Part shown: piece by piece, positions 21,001 to 29,742 of the stretch | Layout: each line of letters opens with the position of its first letter | How positions within the stretch are numbered: the first letter of the stretch is position 1 | Assembly: GCA_001557505.1 (NCBI GenBank) | Contig: LSAX01000003.1 | Span: forward strand, 682,001-746,000 | Source: Reticulascus tulasneorum | Lineage: Eukaryota > Ascomycota > Sordariomycetes > Glomerellales > Reticulascaceae | Reading direction: 5' to 3' | DNA length: 64,000 bases | Translations under genes and position numbers: made by a program | Notes under the pieces: generated by a model | Seen by the model: the letters and a program-made list of their open reading frames with translations, nothing else | The model's database searches: none | Told to the model about the DNA's origin: nothing

Positions 21001-22546
21001 TACTCAGGACCGCACTCAGGCCTCTAAAGCCTGGGATCTGGGCAAGGCATTGAGTGAAGCTGAACCTGAGCAGCACTCCGATATTGTCTTGAATATGATC
21101 CGAGAAGTAGTTGCCAAGGCTTTAGGATTTTCGCATTCGTTTGATGTGGATGTCGACCGTCCTCTGCAAGATATCGGAATCGACTCCTTGACCGCAGTAC
21201 AGATGCGCAATCATCTGGCGACACTGACAGGTCTTACGCTCTCTGTCAATATTGCATTTCTTCACCCAAACCTTAAAGCGCTCAGCCAGTCCCTGTTGTC
21301 CCAGTTGCGGGACACAGATACGGCGTCCACAATGACGACATCTAGCAGTGTGAGCTCTGCCACCACAGTGTTTGACTCTCCTCATTTGAATATGATGGCG
21401 GTCCGCAAAGGATGTCTCGACAGCAGCTTCACGTTTGAAAACACTACTGGGAATCCGACTAGCTGCACCACACGTCCCGAGTCCGTCTTTCTCACAGGTG
21501 CTACTGGATTTGTGGGTGCCTCTATCTTATACGAGTTACTTAAGCAAGGTATCGCTACACATTGCCTTATGCGTGCCGACTCCGTTGATAAGGCAAGGCA
21601 GCGGCTAGTTAGCATACTGGAAGATTATGGGCTCTGGGAACCTAACTTTGAGTCGCTGATCTACCTAATGATTGGTGATATGGCACAACCGTTGCTCGGC
21701 CTGACAAAAGAAGTGTTCGACGAATTGGCGGATCAAGTTGATGCCATTTGCCACTCTGGCGCTCTCGTCGACTGGATGCGACCACTGGAAGACTACATCG
21801 GCCCCAACATTGTCAGCACCCACGAGGTTCTGCGCCTTGCCTCCCGCGGCCGTGCCAAGGCAGTCCACCTTGTGTCCACGATCTCTACATTGCCCAAATA
21901 TTTGGGCCTAGGTCTTACCGAGGAGGACCAAGAATACGGATACGGGACCTCAAAATATATTGCAGAGGGTCTAGTGGCTGCGGCTCGCTGGCGCGGTGCC
22001 AAGGCATCCGTCTACCGTTTACCCTACGTCACTGCTTCGACTGCAACTGGCAACTTCAGACTCGACCGTGGCGACTTCTTACATAACTTCATTGTTGGCT
22101 GCCTTGACATGGGAGCGTTCCCATTATTAAACGCTGATCTGTCCGCCGTGCTACCCGTCGACTATCTGAGTAAAACCATCGTGGCTGTGATGACACAGGA
22201 TCTGCATAGAGTGGGCAGGGACTATGACTTTTTGAACACGCGAGCACAGACCTGCAGCGAGTTCTTCAGTTTGATGGGTGCCGCCGGGGGAGGGAAAGAA
22301 ATCGTAACTTTCAGTACGTGGAAGCAGCGAGCACTGGACTATATTACCGCACATTCGACAAGCCCACTCGCCCGCATCTCCGCTGTCTTCGACAGCTACA
22401 CAGACAAAACAGCGGCTGGTATGTTCAAAGGCTTACCTGTTGGAGAGCATGTTTTTGGAGGCAACGATTATCCCGCGCCGTTACTCAACGGGGAGTTTAT
22501 TCATACATATTTGAATCGCATCAAAACGTCCTCCGGCCATCTTTAA
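15032..22546 (+). CDS. swnK: SwnK-like NRPS-PKS hybrid synthase (A-PCP-KS-AT-KR-ACP-TR)
   Basis: A single 2504-residue frame without introns, ATG at 15032. Domains in order are as follows. Adenylation about 30-520: YTSGSTGRPKG at 179, YGPTEAT, YRTGDL, and the NGKIDR end. PCP with GGDSL at 564-568. KS with active-site Cys800 in DTACSSS, His935 in HGTGT and the histidine of NIGHTQ near 975. AT with GQGSQWPG near 1167 and GHSLGE at 1253-1258. KR from about 1743 with a TGGLGHLG loop and Ser and Tyr near 1873 and 1887. ACP with serine near 2052 (GIDSL). Terminal thioester reductase from 2152 (LTGATGFVGA) with a YGTSK motif near 2304. There is no condensation domain, DH or ER. This architecture and length match SwnK, which activates pipecolate, adds one malonyl unit, ketoreduces and releases reductively. 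The substrate here is inferred from architecture and neighbours, not from a binding-pocket analysis. Confidence 0.9.
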   Translation: MMHQVSAEDCLTTVKEFNETDDSATLGLCLHQLLEHIAETYSDKIAVICGNTTLTFAELNAFSNSFAGVLVQRGVKNGDLIGVALNRSVDLVAVLLAVLKTGAAYVPIDPAFPAERINQMLQDANPKLVITGNDTLSAFTSWRSVCLSVNEVLHASSSDSGSRDLGVVVQSDDLAYVMYTSGSTGRPKGVEVSHGNMSNLLLSMQKEPGCTETDRLLAITTVSFDMAVLELFLPLLCGATTVIAQSHEIRDTAALIRLMEHHEITMMQGTPAIWQMLLDSGWRGQPRLIKILCGGEALSRPLADRLLACGDMMWNMYGPTEATVYASIWRVCQGHDVIIGGPITNGRLYVLDTNLSPVPLGCPGELYIGGAGVARGYRNNIERTKSQFLVNPFHDGLMYRTGDLACLLAPGKLNVIGRIDRQVKIRGHRIELGDIEAAINENENISGAVVVCRNDRLVAYCLRKGKALGSGVEAKAKLDRVLRPWLTERLPSYMLPAFFVEMEAFPVTVNGKIDRNALPDPVATIHTTADIMPITELEVQLIAIWSRVLGHGHIGIYDNFFEIGGDSLRVVRVQKELERLLGRPVSSPRLFEHYTIKTLAAHLINSPDMADRKLGTKKWRVNDAEDIAVVSMACRLPGGITTPEDFWELLERGGDAISDVPEDRWDVDSLYDSSSDAHGKSFCRHGGFIPSINSFDISFFGISPREARALDPSQYMMLETCWEGFERAGYTMEQLRGSPTGVFIGTSNILAHQPLNPTAIRDLADLDGYTVTGSASGTMSGRISYQLGLEGPAMTIDTACSSSLVTTHLACTALRQGECDVAVSGGVSLMLNPGLHVEFSRLQGMSPDGRCRSFAADTQGTGWSEGSVVVILKRLSDAQHDGDLIHAVIRGTAVNHNGRSASLTTPGGLSQQRLIHTALNTARLQPDDIDYVEAHGTGTRLGDPIEATALAEVFGPSRTNAEPLFVGSAKSNIGHTQAAAGLVGLLKVVLAIQHSTLPQTLHVVKPTPAVDWQSANMTPVLSKRHWLSQEGRLRRAGVSAFGIGGTNAHVIIEEPPKRTTVAVNGNTPVQLPSILPFLLSGNSDIVLRMQARKLHRYISSSSDQFSLENIAYSLSTTRTHFRRRLVLMAESKVELLGKLDSITNPDSFELPASNTAEVPRLAMLFTGQGSQWPGMGKDLYEVYPIFREAISKIAAEFTELELPLLDVMWADASSPVAALLNRTDFAQAALFALEVALWQQWQSWGVKPDFVVGHSLGELVVAHIAGILDLPDACRLVAARGRLMQAQSGDCQMVSLGASAAEVAAAIETLGHGSRVDIALYNAPMQTVISGDRDAVESIRYYFSAHGRKTKTLVIGHAFHSRQMDGMLADLRAVAETVRFNPPRLSIISSLYGRLARTGELEQAGYWVQQAREPVRFCDSIQALARHGVNIFLELGPQQVLCGMGVACLTDEVKSKSTVWLPSILPRKDNSLVIQRSVADLHMQHVAIDWSAYFEPFGCQRMEMPTYAFQRECFVRLDKKQNAAAKPISSAISNISQGRQDQLQFGITWHAVNMDFVHRSETWGLLTPGDNATWAGSLRSSLSGAGIRLVELEHLKDAEKLDGVVCLWDSNADVISQTQDFIEKALKQLQTAVQTQFMPPLVWITRNAVGTGTESDDHAMQLGAGPLWGLMRTARNEHPELKLRLVDLGEEMSACIAFALMFDVEPECAVRQDRVLVPRMQRVDSVPKALTQQRLIRSDGAVLITGGLGHLGARVARWLASEHDIRDLVLTSRRGMQASGANELVVELTRFGVRVTVIASNIADPKSVKSIMDIFSKDRPLRGVVHAAGVADSGVLSSMTPERCATALAPKVHGAWLLHQSTRNMDLDLFMMFSSISGVLGMPGLANYAAANAFLDALAHLRRAERLPATSLAYGTWAGEGMASRLSGVTQSHLAHFGLDPLEPEEGLELFKHAVVSNRALTVAAALDLERLQRYLEEQGGIPPLFRSLLTQDRTQASKAWDLGKALSEAEPEQHSDIVLNMIREVVAKALGFSHSFDVDVDRPLQDIGIDSLTAVQMRNHLATLTGLTLSVNIAFLHPNLKALSQSLLSQLRDTDTASTMTTSSSVSSATTVFDSPHLNMMAVRKGCLDSSFTFENTTGNPTSCTTRPESVFLTGATGFVGASILYELLKQGIATHCLMRADSVDKARQRLVSILEDYGLWEPNFESLIYLMIGDMAQPLLGLTKEVFDELADQVDAICHSGALVDWMRPLEDYIGPNIVSTHEVLRLASRGRAKAVHLVSTISTLPKYLGLGLTEEDQEYGYGTSKYIAEGLVAAARWRGAKASVYRLPYVTASTATGNFRLDRGDFLHNFIVGCLDMGAFPLLNADLSAVLPVDYLSKTIVAVMTQDLHRVGRDYDFLNTRAQTCSEFFSLMGAAGGGKEIVTFSTWKQRALDYITAHSTSPLARISAVFDSYTDKTAAGMFKGLPVGEHVFGGNDYPAPLLNGEFIHTYLNRIKTSSGHL

Positions 22547-23060
22547 TCGCTCTCACTGATGCCACGCTCGCTAAGGTAGCTGACAACACACTTGGCTAGA
22601 AAGCTTTTGCTTTGTTTGTTAGCTCTTTTTGAAGAGATGTTACTCATCCCGACGCTGGCAATGAACTATAAATGCAGTTAGAATTCTCGTTAACAAGATA
22701 CACTTGGCATATTCTGGCACAGACATGCTTAGATGTGGGCTCATATACCACAGCAGAGGAAGAAGATGTCAATAGCAATAGAAGGGGTGTTACAATAGCT
22801 TGATATTAAACTGGACATATGATACTGGCCAGCCAATGAGGTATTGTGTAACCAGCTGGATAGTTTGAGAGCTTCTAGATATCTACCTAGAATTTATGTA
22901 CGGGGGAATAGGGCCACGAGAATATGGAAGGCGTATCATGCGGCATTCGCCCTGACTGACGGACCCCACGGCACCAAAAGAGGCGACCTTTTATGAACCT
23001 CAAAGACCCTCTTTGAACCTCAGGCGACCGTCAATGATGCCACCCGAGCGTGTATCTCAT

Positions 23061-23151
23061 CTGACCCACCCCCCCTGACCTGACATGACCTGACCCACGA
23101 AATGACACACTTTTCCATGGGTCGTACGACCCACGAAAAGTTCAGCCGACC
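23061..23151 (+). repeat. Left arm of inverted repeat
   Basis: Pairs with 23313-23403 in inverted orientation with 87 of 91 identical positions. It contains a C7 run and the palindrome at 23119-23132. Confidence 0.88.
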
Positions 23152-23312
23152 TGGAGCCCCTCATAGGGGATACCTTCTATATTTCTAGATTGATCTTGAA
23201 CTGATCTTAGACCGATCTTGGATCAATCCTCAATTAACTTAGGAATTAAGGCCTATCTTCAATTGACCAATTAAAATATAATATTAATTAGCGGGTCAGT
23301 TGAGCTTTTCGC

Positions 23313-23403
23313 GGTCGGCTGAACTTTTCGTGGGTCGTACGACCCATAGAAAAGTGTGTCATTTCGTGGGTCAGGTCATGTCAGGTTAAGGGGGGTAGGT
23401 CAG
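23313..23403 (-). repeat. Right arm of inverted repeat
   Basis: Reverse complement of 23061-23151, palindrome at 23332-23345. Immediately inside this arm, at 23302-23312, a partial copy of the arm's inner end (GAGCTTTTCG) occurs again, suggesting a small internal duplication. Confidence 0.88.
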
Positions 23404-24087
23404 TTGATCTATACCCTCAACTTAACTTAACTTACCACCAAGTGGGATAAAATCGTACGTCTCCCCAAAAGTTATGGGTATATTTATGTTACGCTCGTCA
23501 AGTAGTACGCTCAGCCCTTCGGACAGCTCAACTACCTAGGTACTGTAGAGTTGGAAACAGATATAGGCGAGACCAGTCCTATTGCACTAGCAGTGGAAAT
23601 CCCCTTTGTCTTAATGGCTTTTTGACTTTCGTCTTCATATTCACCATTGTCAGTATTCTTATGTTTCTAAAATGTCCAAGCCTCCTCGTAAGCGCCTTTC
23701 CCATGCAAGTTTAAAACTTTCTGCGTGCCAGCGAAGGCAGAATTTATAACGATGACCAATTAAATGAAATGGATATGGGTTGTGCAACCACACTTGTACC
23801 AATACCGTCCAGATTGGAAATGCAGGGGTGGCGTCAAGAGATGGATCCAACACTGATGAAGACTGGGCCGCGACCATGACGATCAGACAGGGAATGTGAT
23901 ATCGCACATCCAACAAGAAGGAAATCGGGGATGAAAGCATTCAAATGCCACAATTCCACCCCAGAACAAATTTCCTCTAGACATCGAGATGTTTCTTGTG
24001 CTACGGTGCCTCCAACCTCACAAACAAAAACCCCAACAGTCAGGTCTCGTCGAGACCGAGTAAACCAGATCATCTTTATTTTCAGGC

Positions 24088-24537
24088 ATGCCCTCGGTCG
24101 CAAAGTCAGCAGTTGGCGCTGCCGGTTCAGTGGCCGCATCGGGACTGGACTCTTCGACTAAAATTATCCTTTTGGTCATCATAGCGCTGCTTGCTTTGCT
24201 CGCCTTAGGCCTTTGGCTGCACAAAAAGACAAACAAGACACCGGAAGCAGACGAAACGATGTCATACGAACCCCGATCAGCGGTGGCAGAAGAGACACAG
24301 TATCAGTGCATCCAAGTTGACCTGCGTGACGCATACATGACAGGGTCAACCGAGAATGGTCGTCGAAAAGGAAGAGACAGTGTTGATTCATCATTCTCAG
24401 TCAATGACAAACCACAAGAAACCGTCTCTTTCCTTGGCAATAGTAACCTCTCGCCTGACAACGCTTTGCGATTGGCAAGCCCGGTCGAGTTACGGCGTCC
24501 CATGAGTCCTTATTTCAGGTCAAGATCTACTCTATAA
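24088..24537 (+). CDS. Small single-pass membrane protein, 5' end uncertain
   Basis: A frame of 149 residues with one strong hydrophobic segment at about residues 25-44 (KIILLVIIALLALLALGLWL), followed by a basic stop-transfer stretch (HKKTNKT) and a long polar, Ser-rich tail that is probably cytosolic. The ATG at 24088 follows directly after TTTATTTTCAG, which looks like a splice acceptor. The true gene may therefore have an upstream exon and a longer extracellular part that I could not assign. The layout is that of fungal single-pass surface proteins cut down to the transmembrane and cytosolic parts. It could be a remnant or a spurious frame. Confidence 0.4.
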   Translation: MPSVAKSAVGAAGSVAASGLDSSTKIILLVIIALLALLALGLWLHKKTNKTPEADETMSYEPRSAVAEETQYQCIQVDLRDAYMTGSTENGRRKGRDSVDSSFSVNDKPQETVSFLGNSNLSPDNALRLASPVELRRPMSPYFRSRSTL

Positions 24538-25481
24538 GCCTTTACTGTGTGGGCTTAGCACAAAAACGGAGTTTGCAAAGGAATGTGTTGTTCCAGGTTC
24601 CATCTCAGGCTCTTCAATACTGCCCAGTGCACGGCAATTTACCACCTTGGCGCTCAGACACCCAATGTATGTGGAAGACACCCGGTATTTCCCTTACTTA
24701 GCCGAAAAATTCAAGGCCACTGCAAATACTAGAGGCAGCCTCTGGGTAGCAGCCAGCACATATGTCGGCTCTTCGGCAGCATGCCTTGAAGCTGTCGACA
24801 GCTTAACCAGACGATCACAGCAACCTATGCGGAGGGCCACCTTAGGCACGACTATAAACGATGGCGGTAGTACCAACACTACTACTACCACTACCGAGCC
24901 AGTTGTCAACCTATGCTACTGCATCGCCGTTGATAAACACGTAGCCCCACTTCCGTGTGGCGTGGAAGAGACTCATACTCCTACCGCTACCACTATCTCC
25001 CCGACGATGACGGTAGCTGCGTGTATATGAAATGTTTCGACAGCTTCCTGCTATGTCGATCCGGGGACTTGGTTATTATGCGCTGCCGTGTGCTCAGCAT
25101 CCTAGAATGGAAGCGCAGATGCGCATTCGAAGACTCGTTAGACCAGCGAGGGAGACTTGGGTGGGTTGGACATCACAAACGGGATGACAGCAGTCATTCA
25201 AGGTGCGTTCCACTGGGCTGCCCGCCAGTGATTAATTGTCACCTCAAGCTTTTGGTTGCTATCTAACTATCTGGCTCTGATTTTTACCGATCATTTATGA
25301 AGTATAAAACTGTTCCGTCTAATTCTATAAAAGGTTTAATGCCTTCTTGCTGTACTCATCTAATAAATAAAGTACAAACTGTCTTGGGCAGCCGCAGATG
25401 TATTGAGCCGTCTTGAAACCAACCCGAAAACAACTGTCAAATATCCAAGCACAGCCCCCTAATATACTTCTAGACTTGTCC
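24538..25481. other. Intergenic, no gene supported
   Basis: A 127-codon frame at 24647-25030 has a Thr-rich low-complexity stretch and no motif. The region otherwise holds the 3' side of the subtilisin gene, which ends at 25482. Confidence 0.45.
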
Positions 25482-28400
25482 TCATAGAGGCAAGACCTGA
25501 ATCTGAGGCGTGTCCCAGATATCCCAGTTGTCAGCGTGAGTAGGGTCTCCAAAGGTCCTGAGAGCGGCAATGCGCATCCTAGGTTCAAGGCGAGTTAGAG
25601 CTGCGTGATTGTGCTGCGAAGAGCCACGAAATATTATTCAGTCCCTTGGGGAGGATTTCACTTACGTATAGTTGCCCGGGGCGATTCTGGAGCCGTCGGC
25701 CATATTACCAAGCCACGCGTACCTGTATGGCAAGCCTCTGGTAAAGTACATGGCAGGGAAATCGAGGGAATCATTGGGATCTTCGGTGGACGGGTCGAAA
25801 ATTCCTGTGTTACCAGAGTACCGCCAATAGGCTACCGATCCAACGAAGCCGTTTTCACCAACCACAGGCGGGAACTTCCATTTGCGGTTGGACCAATTGG
25901 CTTCGAAGATCTAGAGATCAAGGGTTAGCCTTTGCTTGAGGAATGTGAAATAGCGCTAGGGCACACTCACGTCCCAACGCATCTCTGCGGCGCCGAACGA
26001 AAAAGAGACTTGCAGCCTTGGGAAATCCTGGGCTTCGAGTGAAAGGTTGAACGTGAAGCTGTGTCAAAAGATTGTCATCAGCGGGTTTCTATGCTTCGAA
26101 CACGCATTGCTCTTCTTTTGACTGGGACTTACGAATGGTGGTCTGCGAGGTCAATCTCTAACCCCGAGAGTATGTAAGGCCATCCTGCGTCATAGCCGAA
26201 AAGGTCGTGGAACACCGTCCTGATATTTGCTTTGACACCTGCAATATAATGAGAACTTATACTCGTAGACATGACTCCTCCAATCTCGCAGTATTATGCT
26301 ACTCACCGAAGTATGGAACAGATAACTCGTCTCCATTGCTACCACTGATGGCAATCTGACCAGTATAGATGGGGAACTTAGCTTCGGAAACGCCGCCCGT
26401 GGGGATGGTGAAGATAAAGCTGTGGTGAGATGACGCTCCGTTAGAAATGGTTCTTCGACTGAGCGTTGATAAAGTAGAAAACAACAACTTACTCAGCTTT
26501 TTTGGTCTGTCCCGGCTGAACAGTGAAAGTTCCAGCGGGCATCTTGACCTTAGGGTTCAGGTCCACAGGAATCAAACCCGTTATGCCGTTGAATTGACTC
26601 GCGTCGTCGAGAAGCTCCGTTCCCACCGCATGTTTCACCGAGAAAGTATAGGTTACCGGCTTTTCCGCATTATTGGTGATATCGACGCTATGATAGCGTG
26701 AGAACAGATGAGTGTCGTTGAGGTGGAACTTATAACCATCTACAGTAAGCGATGTAGTTGCTCCTAAGATCTTTGTCGCGTTAATCAGGCCATTTCCAAC
26801 CTGGATTGCCGGCGCTGAATAGCCGCCGTGGTCGTTTATGCTAAACCCATCACTCCATGGCATGCCACTAGCGCTGGAAATAATTCTTTGAGCAAGATCC
26901 TTTGCGAAGCCAGCACCGTGAACTTTCTTGCCGCCGTATTTTCCGATGTATAGGGCGGCAACGCCAGCCACGTATGGGGTCGCCATGGACGTCCCCGTCA
27001 ACGCGGCGTATGCATCGGTAGGATAAGTGCTAACAATATAACTGCCGGGGGCAGAAATATCAGGCTTCAGCTCGAGTTCGTAAAGTCCGCCCAATGACGA
27101 GTAATAAGTTGGAAGTCCGGAAGCCGGGTTTGGCATCCCCTTGTAATGGTCAAACTCGTAGGTAAATGATCCCGTAACATTCACGCCAGCCTTCACCGCC
27201 TCGATGATCGCTTTGCCAGACGTCTCTTCGATCATTCCCCATCGAGCTCTGGGGTTCTGATCATCGACATCCGCCCAAGGTTGCCCATTGTTAAACCATA
27301 GAGCATGCCTGATACCCACAGCAAACATATTGTTAGCTTGCTCCCAAGCTCCACATACAGATGAGCGGCGGATAAGAGCGATCGCATTTGTGAAGTCTCC
27401 CGAGATAGTTTGAGGAGTACACCAGTCATCATCGGCGGGTTCGAGCGTGAGGGGGATGATTGGCCAATCAGTAAGGTCCTCGGCCCAATTTTCCAAAGTA
27501 ATAGGTGGGCGGTACGAGCCTTCAACTTCCTCGATAGTCCCGTCAGGGTAGTAGAATTTCGTCGTCCAAGGAACTGCTGGCATCCTAGAGGCCTCGGAAG
27601 CGGCAACGGCGAGAACATTCCTCCCGGCAGCGCCAGAACTGGCATAGAATGGGCCGTAGAGTCCATCATTGCCGGCCGAGATGGTGACAAGGACGCCTTC
27701 GTCCACGATACGGGAGGCCAATACTGCCCACGCATTCTCAGACCAACCGTCCATGACGCCGATGCTGCAAGTAATGATGTCAACCTGGCGATCATCGGTG
27801 TCAGTAACCAATCGTGTATGAGCGAGCGGATACTGAATAAGCGAGAAACACATACGTCCGCTTCATAGGCAGTCAAAAACGCCTCCATCAGAATCTCTTC
27901 GTAAACAGAATTCTATGCCTGGTTAGCTTTCTTCGCTCGTGCAGAAACGAGTGCCGGGATACCTACACTGCTGCCCATGACTTTGTATGCCAAGAGGCTT
28001 GCCTCCGGAGCAACTCCCTCAACCCTATGGCCAAGGTCAGCATGAACCTCAAGAGGGTGAGAAAATGCAAGTATACCAGTCAGACTTTCCAGCAATAATG
28101 CCAGCTACGTGAGTTCCGTGGCCCAATTGGTCCATTGGGTCTTCATCCGGCAGTCTTTCACCTCCTTGTGGCCACTCTAATCACCATATAATGTCAGAAT
28201 TAAGCTCAAGGTCGGCATCTACGCAACTAAGCGACGTTTCGAGTGAGGCGGCAATCTTACCCGAGTTACCGACAAGATCATACCCACCAACGACCTTGAA
28301 ACCAGGCCCGATGCCGCCGCCAAGCTGCATGTTCCGTCAGTTACTGGTCAACGGTACTGACTTGGCTCATAGATGACCAGAGTCTCTTACAGCAGGATGG

Positions 28401-28936
28401 GTATATTGAATGCCTGTGTCGACCACGGCAATTCGTACACCTGAACCCAAGATGCCTGCCTCGTGGAGCTTGTCTACTCCTGTCAGGGCATGAGTGCTCC
28501 AATTTCCCGCCGCTGCGTCGGAACCGAAGCTTAGAGGGCTCGCGATCATGCCGGGATCCAGCTGGACGACCCCAGCCTTCCATACGTTCGCATACTGCTT
28601 GCCAGCCAATCTGAATGTATCGAGATTGTCAGTGACAGACTCAACAGTGACCCCAGAGAAGATGTCTGAGTCGAATATCTTGGTGATTTTGGTTCCGGCG
28701 CGTGCGCTGAGTTGATTGATTGCTTCAAGCTGATTCGTTCCCTATCAAAATCTGTTAGCTGCAGTTCTATCGGTTCGTGTATCGAGCAGGTGTATTACCT
28801 TGGCAAATTCGATAATGTATCGCTTGCTGGGAGCCGGTGACGAAATTGGCGCCTTTGCCGTAGGATCTCTGCCTCCGAATGCAGCCAAGCCGCCGTCCAC
28901 AAGGGAGAGGCCGAAGAGAACAGCGTTCAAGCGCAT
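25482..28936 (-). CDS. Secreted subtilisin-like serine protease (S8 family)
   Basis: Twelve exons join in frame to 902 residues: 28936-28799, 28741-28391, 28324-28261, 28176-28077, 28024-27967, 27912-27856, 27784-26493, 26419-26307, 26238-26133, 26058-25971, 25910-25666, 25578-25482. All introns are GT-AG and 52-87 nt. A signal peptide ([20 protein letters not shown]) is followed by an inhibitor-like propeptide containing [10 protein letters not shown]. The catalytic triad is complete: Asp in AVVDTGIQ, His in GHGTHVAGI, Ser in [11 protein letters not shown], with the oxyanion Asn in ISAGNDG. The large insert between His and Ser and the long C-terminal beta-rich region match fungal minor extracellular proteases (Vpr-like), which are about 900 residues long. 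It acts outside the cell on proteins. It does not look functionally tied to the neighbouring alkaloid-type cluster. Confidence 0.92.
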
Positions 28937-29742
28937 ATTGAAGAGTGATTGATCTCACGGTAAAGATCTGTTTCTTACCCTCCAAATTTCGAACTTCTGG
29001 TGTTATGACTTCCTCACACTTATATATTAATCGTTTGGGCACCAGTAGTCATTCGGTGATGATCCATCTTCCGCCTCCTACATCAGCTACGATCGGCAAA
29101 CCCGTATCATGCCAAGCCTCAACATTACTCTTACCGGTAGACTAAAGAGACTCGCTTCAGTTTAGTATTTCTCAAGCTTCCAAATCAAGACTCTCTAGGA
29201 ACCCTTGATAAGGAAGGGCCGATCTTCCGTAGGTGTCCAGAGTCCAGAGACATGACTGGGACCGTTTAGGCAAGCCCCCCAGTAAAGAGGCTATTCTTTG
29301 GAAATGAATCCATCTCACCATATGCATCTACCTATCTACCTACCACATGCGTGTCTGGGAGGGTATCGTAGCGGCCCTGAGATATTCAACCCTCTCTGGC
29401 TGAACCTGGGTGATTGGTAGCCCTGATCCAGCTGATAGCCCACACATGCAAGGGTACGCGCTGGAAATAAGATCCAGATTCCCGAGCAGAGTTGGTTGAA
29501 TTCGTATTCACGTCCTGGTACGAAATAGTCCCGCTAGCAAGCCTTTTCTTGGTGTGCCTTGGGGGATTACTAAGTAACCTTCTGCTTTTGGTACTGGGGT
29601 TTCAGCTGGATAAAAAGTTCAACGGAGAGATTATTCCGTCCAATCTCTGTATTTGGTTTGAAAAATAGTCAAATACGAAGAAAAGACTTAAGGTAACACG
29701 CTTAATCCTTGTACAGTGGGTTCTACCCTAGTGCGTCACGAG
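28937..29742. other. Intergenic, promoter side of the protease gene
   Basis: The region holds the upstream control sequence of the leftward protease and the 3' end of the leftward MFS gene. A short TCTACC-type simple repeat lies near 29325-29345. No gene is seen. Confidence 0.5.

Larger units (their letters stand above)
23055..23409. mobile_element. MITE-like foldback element with about 91-bp terminal inverted repeats
   Basis: The arms 23061-23151 and 23313-23403 are reverse complements over 91 positions with only four mismatches, all transitions. The centre is AT-rich and has repeated GATCTT/GATCAA words, with no coding frame. Each arm contains the 14-bp perfect palindrome GGGTCGTACGACCC and repeated TGACCT/TGACCC words. 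A TA dinucleotide sits symmetrically six bases outside each arm (23053-23054 and 23410-23411), which would suit a TA target duplication as in Tc1/mariner-derived MITEs; this boundary is tentative. It has no transposase, so it would be non-autonomous. It separates the swn-like cluster from the downstream genes. Confidence 0.8.
22547..24087. other. Intergenic region holding a foldback element
   Basis: No gene is supported between the synthase stop and the small membrane ORF. It contains the inverted-repeat element at 23055-23409. Just before it, near 22980-23035, are short repeats of GAACCTCA and CGACC and a small hairpin (CAAAG-ACCCT-CTTTG). Confidence 0.5.

Noticed and set aside
24647..25030. 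A 127-codon Thr-rich plus-strand frame
   Set aside because: Low-complexity repeats explain its openness; no start context or motif supports it.
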